A stretch of 50,231 nt of DNA from Bacteroidota bacterium (GCA_018266455.1 JAFEAJ010000048.1:1-50231); one strand, 5' to 3'. Positions 1-9,435 are shown, numbered from the stretch's first letter. Made by a program: numbers and translations. Notes: generated from the sequence alone by a model not told the origin.

Positions 1-1282
1 AGGAAGATAAAGACCTAATATCAAGCCCTACTTGTTTCCTCATGACAAAGTACCATAAAACAGAAGAGGCTGTTATGGTAATAAAAGAGCCTATAGCTGC
101 TCCATAGAACCCAAAATACAGGAGGCACAGATAATCTAAAACAAGATTAGAACATAAGAATGCCAGGTTGATAGCAAAGCACAAACCAGCTCTTCCCATG
201 GAGTTCAGGACATTTGCAGACTGGTTTTGCAAGGGCCTGAAAATGGCAGTTAGCATATTCAGTTGCAAAATAGGAGCCGCGGCAACGTATGCCGGGCCTG
301 CAATGAGCGTGATAACAAATTTTGGGAAAATAATAATAAAAAGAGAAATCGGTATGGCAAATGAAAGCAAAATAGCCAACATTTTCTCGAACAAATATTT
401 TACTTTTCCTGTCCCTTCAACTGAAGATGCCCTTGAAACTTTAGGGAAAAGAATTTCTGAGGCAGAATATGAAGGGATATCAATAAACTGGTTGAGCCTG
501 GCTGCGGTATTGTAATAAGCGACCGAAACAGGGCTCAGGAAGGCTCCGGTAATAAGCTGGTCAAGGTTTGCAAAAATATTCGAAACCACGCCTGACCCAA
601 AAATATACCCCCCAAATGCCAGTAATTTTCTTACACCCGTATTGCTATAACTGAATTTATGGCTCAGGTATTTTTTCGTATATAAATAGATAACCAAAGT
701 GCCAATAGCAATACTGATTGATTGATAAATTGCCAGTTTCTGTAATGAGAAGGGAACCCTCATTATGCTATCGAAAAGAATAAAAAAGAAGAATATCAAT
801 TGCCTGCTAAAATAGCCTGCAAACACACCCTTAAAATCAAAATGAGATTGTTGAGTGGCTTCCAAATGCGAAAAGAAAACCATAAAAATAAGGCCTGGTA
901 TAAAAAGCTCCAGCATCTGGCTTAGTTCAGGGCCGGTATGAAACCAAATGTTCAGGTGCTCCGAAAGCAAAAGCAAACAACTAATAAAAACAAGACTGAT
1001 CAGGCTGTTTACAAGCAACGAGCTTGATCCAATTAAAATCTTTTCGGTGTGGTTGTCTGTTGAGCTGACAAATTTTATATGAGCTCCTTTTAATAGAGCA
1101 CTTTTAGTAGTCTCAAATATGGTGGTTATGATCAGGAACAAAGCCCATGTGCCCATTTGGTGTTTTGTTAACTGGCGTATAAGGAGCATGAAACTGATAA
1201 GGCCAAAAAGGGAGGTTGAAAATCGTTGCAGGATCGAATAAAAAGCTGATCGTGTCCAATATGACGAGAAGATATTTTTCAA
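1..1282 (-). CDS. Polysaccharide/oligosaccharide flippase (Wzx-like), 3' end outside window
   Basis: Reading the minus strand from 1282 to the left edge gives about 427 uninterrupted codons rich in hydrophobic segments. The N-terminus reads KNIFSSYWTRSAFYSILQRF, followed by many predicted membrane helices and, around residues 245-260, a stretch with FANLDQLITGAFLSPVSVAY. This is the pattern of the polysaccharide-synthesis/MVF-type flippases that move lipid-linked sugar units across the inner membrane. The frame is closed upstream by a TAA. No ATG precedes residue ~32, which would cut off the first helix, so I chose the TTG at 1282-1280. The C-terminus is missing because the gene continues past base 1. 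Flippase fold: fairly sure. Exact substrate: unknown. Confidence 0.8.
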   Translation of the reverse strand, partial: MKNIFSSYWTRSAFYSILQRFSTSLFGLISFMLLIRQLTKHQMGTWALFLIITTIFETTKSALLKGAHIKFVSSTDNHTEKILIGSSSLLVNSLISLVFISCLLLLSEHLNIWFHTGPELSQMLELFIPGLIFMVFFSHLEATQQSHFDFKGVFAGYFSRQLIFFFFILFDSIMRVPFSLQKLAIYQSISIAIGTLVIYLYTKKYLSHKFSYSNTGVRKLLAFGGYIFGSGVVSNIFANLDQLITGAFLSPVSVAYYNTAARLNQFIDIPSYSASEILFPKVSRASSVEGTGKVKYLFEKMLAILLSFAIPISLFIIIFPKFVITLIAGPAYVAAAPILQLNMLTAIFRPLQNQSANVLNSMGRAGLCFAINLAFLCSNLVLDYLCLLYFGFYGAAIGSFITITASSVLWYFVMRKQVGLDIRSLSS

Positions 1283-1504
1283 AAAAACAGGAATTTAACT
1301 GGGATTAGGTAAACAGCCATAATCTTAAGCAAAGACGAATAATTATGGAAGGCCATAAAAACCAATGGTAAACGTGCATGCCCTACTTACATTATTTCTG
1401 ATCAAAACCAGGTATCGTGCAAGCCATCTAATTCATCAAAATATATTTTCAAAAGTATAAAACTTTATTATAAAAATTAATATCTTTTGAAATTCATTAT
1501 ATAA

Positions 1505-1539
1505 AGAAAAATGAGAGCCGATTACCTCCGCTCTCATTT
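1505..1539 (-). terminator. Rho-independent terminator of the beta-helix/PKD gene
   Basis: Perfect 8-bp inverted repeat, ATGAGAGC at 1511-1518 and GCTCTCAT at 1530-1537, with an 11-base loop. Read on the minus strand it is followed by a T-rich tail (complement of 1507-1510 and further AT-rich sequence). It lies 26 bases after the stop of the minus-strand gene ending at 1565. Confidence 0.75.
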
Positions 1540-1564
1540 ATTGAATTTGCGTTAATGTGTTGTT

Positions 1565-4500
1565 TTATTGTTTAATGAACTTTCCTGCCATTACAGTTTT
1601 GTTATTAATGGTGGTGTGCAAGAAATAAGTGCCGCCAAATAATGAAGTAACATTGATTGGGGTACTAAAATAACTGGATGTTTTGTTATATTCTTTTATC
1701 ATCGACACCCTCCCAAGCATATCATAAATGATTACTTTCATATCCCCGACCGTATCACTGGTAATTTGCAGGTTCAGCGTGTTGCTGGTTGGATTTGGGT
1801 AAAGCAATAATGATTGCCCGGAAGCAAGGCGTGTATTGTCAGTTACAGTAACCTGTACGGTTGCAGACGCTGTTCCGCCATGGTCATCTGTCACAGTCAG
1901 CTCAAACACATATACACCAGCTATCAAAGTGTTTACATTTGTTATTGCTGAAGCTGGAGAAGATATATCAGATGTGCTTGGCCCGCTCTTTTGTGTCCAG
2001 TTATAGCTGATGATATTGCCAGAAGAGGCTGAAGAAGCAGTGCCGTTCAAAGTGGCGCTATTGGCAGGTATAGCAATGGTTGTGTCTCTTCCTGCATTAG
2101 CGACCGGAGGCTGGGGGACTATAATAGCTGCATTAACGGTTATCGTTACCTGAGCACTGGCAGTGGCCCCATCATTATCTGCAACAGTTAGCTTAAATAC
2201 ATAAGAACCTGCTTGTAATCCTGAAACTGTAGGCTTTGCCGTGTTGGGATTGCTAATGGTTACTGCGCCGTTTCCGGATGCTTTGCTCCAGTTATAGGCA
2301 ACTATAGTTCCGTCGGGATCATAAGATTTTGAAGCATCAAGATTAACTGTGCTGGTTGGTAGCGTTATGGTTTGATTAGACCCGGCATCGGCTACAGGTG
2401 GTTGGTTAGCTGCAGGCAGCACAGTGATTTTTACTTGTGCTGAATTGCTCGCGCTGTTATTGTCAGTTACAGTCAATTGAAAAATATACTGGCCGGCTAC
2501 AAGCCCTGAGGCAGTAGCAGTAGCTGTTGAGCCGTTAGAAATGGTTGCTGTTGATGGCCCTGAAACCTGTACCCAATTGTAGCTGGCAATTGTCCCATTA
2601 GGGTCTGTCGACAATGTCCCATCTAATGTTACTGAGCTGACAGGTAAGGTTATTGTTTTAGCAGGCCCGGCATTTGCAACAGGGGGCTGGTTGATTGGTG
2701 CGTTTACAGTTACTGATATTGTATCTGCTCCCTTATTCCCGTTATTGTCAGTTACGGTAAGCTGGAAAGCATATAAGCCTTGCACAAGGCCTGTTATCGT
2801 AGTGCTGATGTTATTGGGATTAGAAATAGTTGCAGCAGGCCCTGATATTTTAGTCCAACTAAAACTTATAATAGATGCCCCTCCCGTTGCTATAGAAGCG
2901 CTACCATCAACTGTTACCGTGTTAACAGGCAGAATGATGGTTTGGTTTGCTCCTGCATTCGCTACGGGGTTCGTGTTTGTTGCTGAGTTCACTGTTATGC
3001 TTACCTGGGCAGTAGCGGTTGCGCCATTATTATCGGTAACTTGGAGGGAAAACACATATTTCCCTGCAACCAGGTTAGAGACGGTAGGCGTAGCTGTTGA
3101 ACTGTTAGAAATGGTTGCAGTCGATGGCCCTGAAACCTGTGCCCAATTGTAGCTGGCAATTGTTCCATCAGGATCAGATGATTTGGTGCCATCCAATGAA
3201 GTCGAATTTACTGGTAACGTTATCGTCTTACTGCTTCCGGCATTCGCTACGGGGAGTTGGTTTGTAGCGGCATTTACGGTAATTGTTATAGAGTCTGTTC
3301 CTGTTGCGCCATTATTATCAGTTACCGTCAGCTTAAAGACGTAAGTGCCCTGAACAAGGTTGGTTATTGTTGTCGATATGGCGGAAGCATTGGTAATCGA
3401 TCCTTGCGAAGGCCCTGAAGTTTTTGACCAGTTGAATGAAACAATGGATCCATCGGGGTCTTTTGAAGCTGAACCGTTAACAGATACTGTATTTGTTGGT
3501 AAGGTAATGGTTTGATTAGACCCGGCATTGGCAACCGGTGGTTGATTAGCTGCATTAACAGTAACAGTAACCGTTGCTGAAGAGGAAAGGTTTAACACAT
3601 CAACAACTTTTAACTGAAACACGTAAATACCTGCGATCAGCCCGCTAATATTTGTTGATAAAGCTGAGGGCGTGCCAAACGATGCGCTGTTTGGCCCTGA
3701 AACCTGTGTCCATTGATAGGAGCTTATACTTTGCGAACTGCTTGCACTGCCTGTTAAGGTTAATGAATTCGAAGGAAGGGTAATTGTTTGATTAGGCCCC
3801 GCATTGACCGTTGGTGGGTTGGCTGGGTTTACAACAACAGTTACACTGGCAGTTGATGAGTCATTGTTGGCATCAACCACTTTTAGGCTAAAGATATAAG
3901 TGCCTGCAACAAGGGTTGAAACCATGGTATTTACAGCGCTGTTGGATTGTATTGTTGCCGTGGAAGGCCCGGATTGTTGCGACCATGCGTATGAAGTGAT
4001 GGTCGAATTCACGACTGAGGAAGAAGAGCCACTCAGGCTAACAGAATTTGTTGGCAACGTGATGGTCTGATTACTTCCTGCATTAGCTGTAACAAAGCTA
4101 ATGGCAGAGGAATATTCTCTTGCTCCTATATCAAAGCCGCTGCCCTGCGGCCTGGGTATTCCACTAAAATCGGTAGTAACAATCGAGGAAATTTTTCCTG
4201 CTGCAGTTCCCGCATCAATAAGTGGCGAACCTGGTTTCAAATAACAGTTTACGGTATCCAATAAATAATTCAGTATTGCCGATGCTGAATAATATTTGTT
4301 ATTGGAAGTGTCCGCACTTTCGGTGTTCCAGGTGTTGTTCGAATAATCTGTGGCAATATAACTACCACCACCTTGTACAAGGTTAAAGGCAAGGTTATTC
4401 CTTACCTCTATCGTGGCTCCGTCATTCAGGTTATCAACAGTAACAATGGGGGCAATATAGCCCATATCATCGCTTTTATTGCCTACGGTGTTGTTGACGA

Positions 4501-5545
4501 TATGGAGATTGCAATGCCCAAGAAACGAGTTCCCGCCATAATAAGGGCTGGATTGGCTGCGCCAGTCAAAAGCAGCATAAGTTGTTGTGGCCAGAATGAT
4601 GTTGTCATAAGCCCATGAATCTGCCACCCCGTAGGATGTTACGCTGCACCCAAACAATCTTGAAAGATAACCTCTGCCACCATGCATGTAGTTATGATCA
4701 AAAATGCCATTGCCGCCAGTATTAAAAACGCCTTCGTCACCAGTCCTTGTATTATGGCCGGAATATAAAATCCAATTATGATGGGCGTGAAACCGAAAAA
4801 TGTTCCCATAAACATAGCCCCCCGGGCTTTGACATTGTATCAACGAATCATAACTGAAGTCCAGGCTGTCCACCAGACAGTTAAGGGATGCTGGCAAACC
4901 GTAGTTCCCGCTCAAATAGGCGGAATTGCATTGGTTGAATTTGCAATAAGATATGGTTGCATTCTGCAGCTTAAAGCTTGAAGAGCTGCCGTTATATATC
5001 GGCGTGTTTACATTAAGGTCAATGGCAGCGTTATTTACTCCAGGGACTCCGTTCAGGTTATAAAAATAAGTGTGGTTGATCCTGATCCCGGAATTTGTTG
5101 TGGCAGTCATCCTAATGCCATCGCCCGTAGGGTAACCAAGCGGGCCTGGGCCGTAACCGCCCGTTCCATCAAAAACGAACCCATAAAAATTTGAAGGGTC
5201 GCCTGTGCCAGTCCAGGTTATATTCGACATGGAAGGCCCATTCCCACCAAAATCAACTGTTGCTGTAAAGGTAACTACGCCACCATTATTAATAATGGTT
5301 ACGTCATGTATCCCGGCGAAACGAGCCCCACCTGCATAGGTGCCTGGCGTTATTGCAATAACATCGCCAGGGTTAATCCCGCTCATTGATGTTACTGAAA
5401 CAGAACCGCTCCCTGAGCCCACTACAATGGTTTTTGCAGCAGTGCTCAAAGAAATGCTTAGCAGGGATAGCAATAGCGCAAGAGGAAATAAGAATGTTCG
5501 GCGAAAAAAAGTACTGGTTAAAATAGGGTAAAGGAATACTTTCAT
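1565..5545 (-). CDS. Secreted beta-helix protein with eight PKD-like repeats and T9SS type A sorting domain
   Basis: A 1326-residue secreted protein. Residues 1-37 form a signal peptide (basic start, hydrophobic core ending near LSTAAK). Residues ~38-490 look like a right-handed parallel beta-helix, with Asn/Gly-rich short strands such as NNAAIDLNVNTP and HHNWILYSGHN. This fold is typical of polysaccharide lyases and adhesins. Eight PKD/REJ-like repeats of ~93 residues follow (~495-1243), each opening with a variant of ANAGSNQTITLP and containing SYNW..VSGPS and YVFxLxVTDNNG. The last ~80 residues (LYPNPTSNTLNLQI ... GTYFLHT) are a T9SS type A C-terminal domain, so export across the outer membrane and surface attachment or release are expected. 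An upstream in-frame TTG at 5575 is possible, but the ATG at 5545 gives the better signal peptide. Enzymatic activity is unproven. Confidence 0.85.
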   Translation of the reverse strand: MKVFLYPILTSTFFRRTFLFPLALLLSLLSISLSTAAKTIVVGSGSGSVSVTSMSGINPGDVIAITPGTYAGGARFAGIHDVTIINNGGVVTFTATVDFGGNGPSMSNITWTGTGDPSNFYGFVFDGTGGYGPGPLGYPTGDGIRMTATTNSGIRINHTYFYNLNGVPGVNNAAIDLNVNTPIYNGSSSSFKLQNATISYCKFNQCNSAYLSGNYGLPASLNCLVDSLDFSYDSLIQCQSPGGYVYGNIFRFHAHHNWILYSGHNTRTGDEGVFNTGGNGIFDHNYMHGGRGYLSRLFGCSVTSYGVADSWAYDNIILATTTYAAFDWRSQSSPYYGGNSFLGHCNLHIVNNTVGNKSDDMGYIAPIVTVDNLNDGATIEVRNNLAFNLVQGGGSYIATDYSNNTWNTESADTSNNKYYSASAILNYLLDTVNCYLKPGSPLIDAGTAAGKISSIVTTDFSGIPRPQGSGFDIGAREYSSAISFVTANAGSNQTITLPTNSVSLSGSSSSVVNSTITSYAWSQQSGPSTATIQSNSAVNTMVSTLVAGTYIFSLKVVDANNDSSTASVTVVVNPANPPTVNAGPNQTITLPSNSLTLTGSASSSQSISSYQWTQVSGPNSASFGTPSALSTNISGLIAGIYVFQLKVVDVLNLSSSATVTVTVNAANQPPVANAGSNQTITLPTNTVSVNGSASKDPDGSIVSFNWSKTSGPSQGSITNASAISTTITNLVQGTYVFKLTVTDNNGATGTDSITITVNAATNQLPVANAGSSKTITLPVNSTSLDGTKSSDPDGTIASYNWAQVSGPSTATISNSSTATPTVSNLVAGKYVFSLQVTDNNGATATAQVSITVNSATNTNPVANAGANQTIILPVNTVTVDGSASIATGGASIISFSWTKISGPAATISNPNNISTTITGLVQGLYAFQLTVTDNNGNKGADTISVTVNAPINQPPVANAGPAKTITLPVSSVTLDGTLSTDPNGTIASYNWVQVSGPSTATISNGSTATATASGLVAGQYIFQLTVTDNNSASNSAQVKITVLPAANQPPVADAGSNQTITLPTSTVNLDASKSYDPDGTIVAYNWSKASGNGAVTISNPNTAKPTVSGLQAGSYVFKLTVADNDGATASAQVTITVNAAIIVPQPPVANAGRDTTIAIPANSATLNGTASSASSGNIISYNWTQKSGPSTSDISSPASAITNVNTLIAGVYVFELTVTDDHGGTASATVQVTVTDNTRLASGQSLLLYPNPTSNTLNLQITSDTVGDMKVIIYDMLGRVSMIKEYNKTSSYFSTPINVTSLFGGTYFLHTTINNKTVMAGKFIKQ

Positions 5546-5732
5546 AATTGGATATTGAATTTTCAAATGATACAATCATTAAAAAAACCTCATTGTACTT
5601 ACAAGATCTTCGGTTGCTTTTTTGGTAAACAGGGCAAAGATTTTTCATAAGGACAATCAACATCACTCTTTTTTCAAAAATTTTGCCAAAAAATCATCCT
5701 GTTGATAAAATGTGGGTATCATTAGTGCTTTT

Positions 5733-5784
5733 ACGAAGAAATCTAATGGTTTATTTCTACGAAGAAATACGAATATTGGTTTAT
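5733..5784. repeat. Imperfect 26-bp tandem repeat
   Basis: ACGAAGAAAT followed by a variable spacer and GGTTTATT occurs twice, with first bases at 5733 and 5759. The copies differ by a few bases and a small insertion. It lies in the regulatory gap between divergent genes, so it could be a pair of binding sites or simple slippage. Confidence 0.45.
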
Positions 5785-5853
5785 TAATCGTTCGCATAAC
5801 ATTTATTATTTGCTCAAAAGCTGTTGAATTTTGTTGAAGCTTATTATGTTATA

Positions 5854-5880
5854 AAAAGCACGTGCTTTTGAGTAAGTTTG
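5854..5880 (+). promoter_or_regulatory. Promoter box with overlapping 16-bp palindrome
   Basis: TAAGTTTG at 5873-5880 fits the Bacteroidota -7 consensus TAnnTTTG and is followed 58 bases later by the ATG at 5939. Immediately upstream, 5854-5869 is the perfect palindrome AAAAGCACGTGCTTTT. It sits between the expected -33 and -7 positions, where a dimeric repressor could block RNA polymerase. No good -33 element is visible. Confidence 0.5.
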
Positions 5881-5938
5881 CCGGGAACAAATTCTTCCTG
5901 AATTTTTTTTTAAAAAAAATTTAAATAACCAGGGAATT

Positions 5939-7174
5939 ATGAATGGATATTTCAACAGGCTTGTTAGGATTGAACAGCCCAGGCGTTTGGACTGGCTCAT
6001 TTATTTTGCAGGTTTCACCTTATTGCATATTCCTGCAATTTTGAATTTTAAAAACAATGATGGAAGCCATAATGCCTATTTGCTTTTTGCAGGTTCATTG
6101 CTAAAAGGAACCCTGTCTTTGCCTGCGGGCGCACCAGATTTTGGAGATATGATCAGTTACCATGGCTTGCACTATCTTCCATACCCCCCCTTCCCTTCAC
6201 TGATTTTGCTTCCATTTGTTGCCTTTTTTGGCACAGCGCATGTTAACACGGTAACGATTGCATTGCTGATGAGCTGCCTGAATTTTTATTTGTTATATAA
6301 AATCTTTATACGCTTAAAGATTGATCAGGATTATTTCGTTTGGCTAATGGTTGCATTCTTCTTCGGTTCAGGATATTGGTATGCTTTATTCACTACGCAC
6401 CATGTTTATGCATTTGCACATATTACATCATGCTCGCTTCAATTATTGCTGATTGCAGAGGTTTTGGGTAAAAGAAGATGGTGGCTTATCGGCATTTTCC
6501 TGGGTTGCACTTTTCTTTGCAGGCAGTTCACTGTTTTTTATTTGTTTTTTGTACTGGGGTATATGTATTACTTGCACAAGGAAAAAATTGAAAAAGCGAA
6601 ATTCTTGAACCTTGTTTCTCTTGGGTGCTCAGCGGGTTTGTTTGTAGCCGTTTATATGTTGTACAATTATATGCGCTTTGGCAACCTGTTTGATACCGGG
6701 TATAGATACATCAATTATATTGGTGTTTTAAAAGAACGGGTAAATGAATTTGGGGTTTTTAGCGTCAAATACCTGCCGTTTAATTTGTATAGCTTTTTCA
6801 TAAAAGGGTTTAATATAGAATTCCAGGGCAGGGGCTTGTTGCATATACAAGATATGGATCTGTGGGGAACATCTATTATTGCGGGTAGCCCTTTTGTGAT
6901 TGCCAGCCTGAAAGCCAGGTGGCCTAAAATGCTATTGATAAGTGCATGGGCCACGATTATTTTGATAATGACAGGCTTTTTGTTTTACCATAATAACGGC
7001 TTCCACCAGGTAAACTGTATGCGCTTTGCACTTGATTTTCTTCCTTTATTAGTGGTGCTGGTTGCTTTAGGCGCCAAAGAGATAGCTCCATGGCTTTTTA
7101 AGGGCATGATCGTGTATGCAGTGTTCCTGAACTTGCTGAGCTTTATGATACACTTCATTTATCAGGCACATTGA
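5939..7174 (+). CDS. Multi-pass membrane protein, GT-C / family 39-like glycosyltransferase candidate
   Basis: 411 residues with about ten to twelve hydrophobic helices. After the first helix comes a loop containing NNDGSHN (Asp41). GT-C glycosyltransferases, such as the ArnT/PMT-type enzymes that use polyprenyl-phosphate sugars, carry a catalytic acidic residue at this place. Later there are aromatic-rich membrane segments and FLCRQFTVFY around residue 200, which resembles the conserved R-x-F region of these enzymes. If the assignment holds, the protein transfers a sugar to lipid A, glycan or protein on the periplasmic side. Only the topology and the Asp support this, and a membrane protein of unknown function is the alternative. 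It is a single gene, convergent with the BrkB gene downstream. Confidence 0.55.
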   Translation: MNGYFNRLVRIEQPRRLDWLIYFAGFTLLHIPAILNFKNNDGSHNAYLLFAGSLLKGTLSLPAGAPDFGDMISYHGLHYLPYPPFPSLILLPFVAFFGTAHVNTVTIALLMSCLNFYLLYKIFIRLKIDQDYFVWLMVAFFFGSGYWYALFTTHHVYAFAHITSCSLQLLLIAEVLGKRRWWLIGIFLGCTFLCRQFTVFYLFFVLGYMYYLHKEKIEKAKFLNLVSLGCSAGLFVAVYMLYNYMRFGNLFDTGYRYINYIGVLKERVNEFGVFSVKYLPFNLYSFFIKGFNIEFQGRGLLHIQDMDLWGTSIIAGSPFVIASLKARWPKMLLISAWATIILIMTGFLFYHNNGFHQVNCMRFALDFLPLLVVLVALGAKEIAPWLFKGMIVYAVFLNLLSFMIHFIYQAH

Positions 7175-7324
7175 TGCTCCTGCACATTAAGCAGCAATTA
7201 TTTTTTTCATGCAATCGAAATAGGGTAATCGGGGAATAGCAATAGCCATTGCTGGTAGATTACGATGCTCCCGCAGTGCAATAAAACGACTATTGAACAG
7301 GCATTACAAATGCGGGCATAGAAA

Positions 7325-8290
7325 TCAGGAAATCTTTTCTTTCAATGCCCTGTCATCGGCCATGAGCTTAAGGTGGTGAATGCTGACATTTAATTCATAT
7401 CCTATAAGAAGCATCAATGAGTTCAGGTAAATGAGCACCATAAGGATAAGAATAGTGCCGATGGAGCCATATACTTTGTTATAATTACTGAATTTGTTCA
7501 CCCAATAGGAGAACAGGTAGGTCAGCGAAATGATCAAAACTGTTGCCAGTAGGGTGCCTGGCGACCTGAGTTTCCATCGCTTATGCAACGCCGGCCCATA
7601 TTTATAAATAAACGCTATGGTGTAGTAGAAAAGCGGTATGATGATGATCCATCTCAATGTTTTGAAAACCCATTTGGCAGAATGGCTTTTTATGTTCATC
7701 CATTTTAAAATATTCCTGAGCAATTCATCCTGTGTTGCCAGTAAAATAACAGTGCCCATTAAGAAGAGGATTACCAGTGCTGTCAACTTGATAGCCATCC
7801 ACCTTGCCTGGAAAATATTTCTTTTAGTATTATAGATCAGCGATTTGTCAAATGAGCGCATTATGCCCATCAATGCATTGGAAGAATAAAATATTGCAAG
7901 CACGAAACCGAACGACAGGAGGCCTGCCCTGGGTTTGCCAAAAAAATCTTCTAAAAAATTTCTAACCAGGATGTAGGTGTTCTGGTTAGGGGTGATGTCT
8001 TTTGTGATGAACAGCAGTTGCTTCTCAATTTGCCTGGCAATGGGCAAATACGGGATCAGCGTGCACAGAAAAATAGTAGCTGCAGGAATAGCGGTAAGAA
8101 AGCTGAACGAAATTGCTCTTGCGCGGTCATTCAGCCCTACTTTTTTAACCTGGCTTGTAAAGAACGTTATTACATCATATAACGGGACGCCTTCAAATCC
8201 GGGCAAAATAATTTTTTTGCTCTTGTCAGCAAGAAAGCGGAAAGGAAATGAATCATAAATAAATTTTTCTATCTTAAGCCTGCCTGCCAT
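7325..8290 (-). CDS. YihY/virulence factor BrkB family membrane protein
   Basis: 321 residues with a cytoplasmic N-terminal stretch and about six membrane helices. Family landmarks are RARAISFSFLTAIPA near residues 56-70 and NKVYGSIGTILILMVLIYLN near 268-287, the most conserved region of the YihY/BrkB family. The family was once called ribonuclease BN, but that activity belongs to another gene; its members are inner-membrane proteins of uncertain (perhaps transport) function. The start lies 29 bases after the mltG stop, and both genes read in the same direction. Family: very likely. Function: unknown. Confidence 0.88.
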   Translation of the reverse strand: MAGRLKIEKFIYDSFPFRFLADKSKKIILPGFEGVPLYDVITFFTSQVKKVGLNDRARAISFSFLTAIPAATIFLCTLIPYLPIARQIEKQLLFITKDITPNQNTYILVRNFLEDFFGKPRAGLLSFGFVLAIFYSSNALMGIMRSFDKSLIYNTKRNIFQARWMAIKLTALVILFLMGTVILLATQDELLRNILKWMNIKSHSAKWVFKTLRWIIIIPLFYYTIAFIYKYGPALHKRWKLRSPGTLLATVLIISLTYLFSYWVNKFSNYNKVYGSIGTILILMVLIYLNSLMLLIGYELNVSIHHLKLMADDRALKEKIS

Positions 8291-8318
8291 TTTATATTTA
8301 TATACATCGTACTGAAAT

Positions 8319-9353
8319 TTATTTAACCTGTTGTTTTGCTTTTATCATTTCGCTGTCCAACGCTTTCTGGTATTCTTTTGCAAATATCAGGTGTTGCTCA
8401 AATGTTTCTGAAAAATTAGAATACCCGGAAAAATCGGCTTTTGCTACAAAATATAAATAATTTGTTTTGGGTGATGTAATGACTGAATCAATAGTAGATT
8501 GTTGAGGCGTGCATATTGGCCCTGGTGGCAGCCCGGTATATTTGTAAGTATTATAAGGCGATTCGACAGATAAATACTTTTCATATATGCGCTTAAGCTC
8601 AAAATCCTTCATGGCGAATTTGATGGTTGGGTCTGCTGAAAGCTTCATGCCTTTCGAAATCCTGTTCAGGTAAGTACTTGCAATAAGCCCTTTGTCTTCT
8701 TTTTTATTTGTTTCTTCCTCCACAATAGAGGCAAGTATGTATGCAGTAACAGGATTGAGGCCGTGTTCTTTTGCTTCTTCCTTTCTCTGCTCATTCCAAA
8801 AAGATTCACGTTCAGCAAACAGCTTTTTGAAAATTTTGGATGGGGTGCTGTTCCAAAAATAGCTATAAGAATCCGGGAAAACAGATGACATTACCGTATT
8901 CGAGTCCAGGCCATATTTTTCAAGCGTATCGTTATTGTTCAAAAACCCAAGCATGGAAGCAGAATCACACTCAAAATGCCTGCCTACAAGAGCAGCCAGG
9001 TTTTCTTTTGTCCGAAGTTTAGTAATGACCAGCCTTACCGGGGCCTGTCTTCCGTTTTTCAGCATTCGGACGATACTGACCAGGTTCATCCCTTTTTTGA
9101 TCTCATATTTCCCTGCTTTGATGTTTGCCGGATAATTTCTTTGCTTCGACAATAAATCAAAAAAATAGGGGCTTTTGATAACCGTATCTTTCTTTAGCAG
9201 GTCTAACAACCCATCATAGCTCATGCCCGTTTTAATATATAAATAATATTTGTCTTTGTTGAATCCCGTTCCTGCCCATAATAGTTTCCAACTAACAAAT
9301 GCAGCGACAAACAGAGCCAGAGCAAAAGCACTTAATAAGACTTTTTTGGTCAT
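8319..9353 (-). CDS. mltG: Endolytic murein transglycosylase MltG
   Basis: 344 residues. It cuts nascent peptidoglycan strands and so helps end glycan synthesis, anchored in the inner membrane and acting in the periplasm. One membrane helix lies at about residues 5-24, followed by a LysM-like segment (YLYIKTGMSYDGLLDLL) and the YceG/MltG catalytic domain. AYILASIVEEETN around residue 205-215 carries the catalytic Glu, as in the ILASIVEKET motif of the E. coli enzyme. Near the C-terminus, LPPGPICTPQQSTIDS is another family hallmark. A longer reading frame begins with GTG at 9392, but that segment lies inside the secG terminator hairpin. The ATG at 9353 puts the membrane anchor at the N-terminus and is preferred. 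Confidence 0.92.
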   Translation of the reverse strand: MTKKVLLSAFALALFVAAFVSWKLLWAGTGFNKDKYYLYIKTGMSYDGLLDLLKKDTVIKSPYFFDLLSKQRNYPANIKAGKYEIKKGMNLVSIVRMLKNGRQAPVRLVITKLRTKENLAALVGRHFECDSASMLGFLNNNDTLEKYGLDSNTVMSSVFPDSYSYFWNSTPSKIFKKLFAERESFWNEQRKEEAKEHGLNPVTAYILASIVEEETNKKEDKGLIASTYLNRISKGMKLSADPTIKFAMKDFELKRIYEKYLSVESPYNTYKYTGLPPGPICTPQQSTIDSVITSPKTNYLYFVAKADFSGYSNFSETFEQHLIFAKEYQKALDSEMIKAKQQVK

Positions 9354-9377
9354 AGGTAAATATTGGCCGTTGAAAAT

Positions 9378-9410
9378 AAAAAAACCCTGCACTATTTTAA
9401 CGCAGGGCTT
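9378..9410 (-). terminator. Rho-independent terminator after secG
   Basis: On the minus strand CCCTGC (9407-9402) pairs with GCAGGG (9390-9385) across an 11-base loop, and seven Ts follow (complement of 9378-9384). It ends the secG transcript before mltG and marks the extra N-terminal residues of the longer mltG frame as non-coding. Confidence 0.82.
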
Positions 9411-9435
9411 ATCTGTTTATGTGCAATAAGCTGAT

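Larger units (their letters stand above)
5546..5938. other. Intergenic region between divergent genes
   Basis: 393 AT-rich bases between the divergent secreted protein and the GT-C-like gene. It contains a near-direct repeat (5733-5784), a perfect 16-bp palindrome (5854-5869) and a TAAGTTTG box (5873-5880). I see no gene or RNA in it. Confidence 0.6.

Noticed and set aside
2691..3152. 153-codon open frame on the plus strand inside the PKD repeat gene
   Set aside because: It lies entirely antisense to the repeat-encoding gene and arises from its biased codon use; the translation has no domain, and similar antisense frames recur in each repeat.
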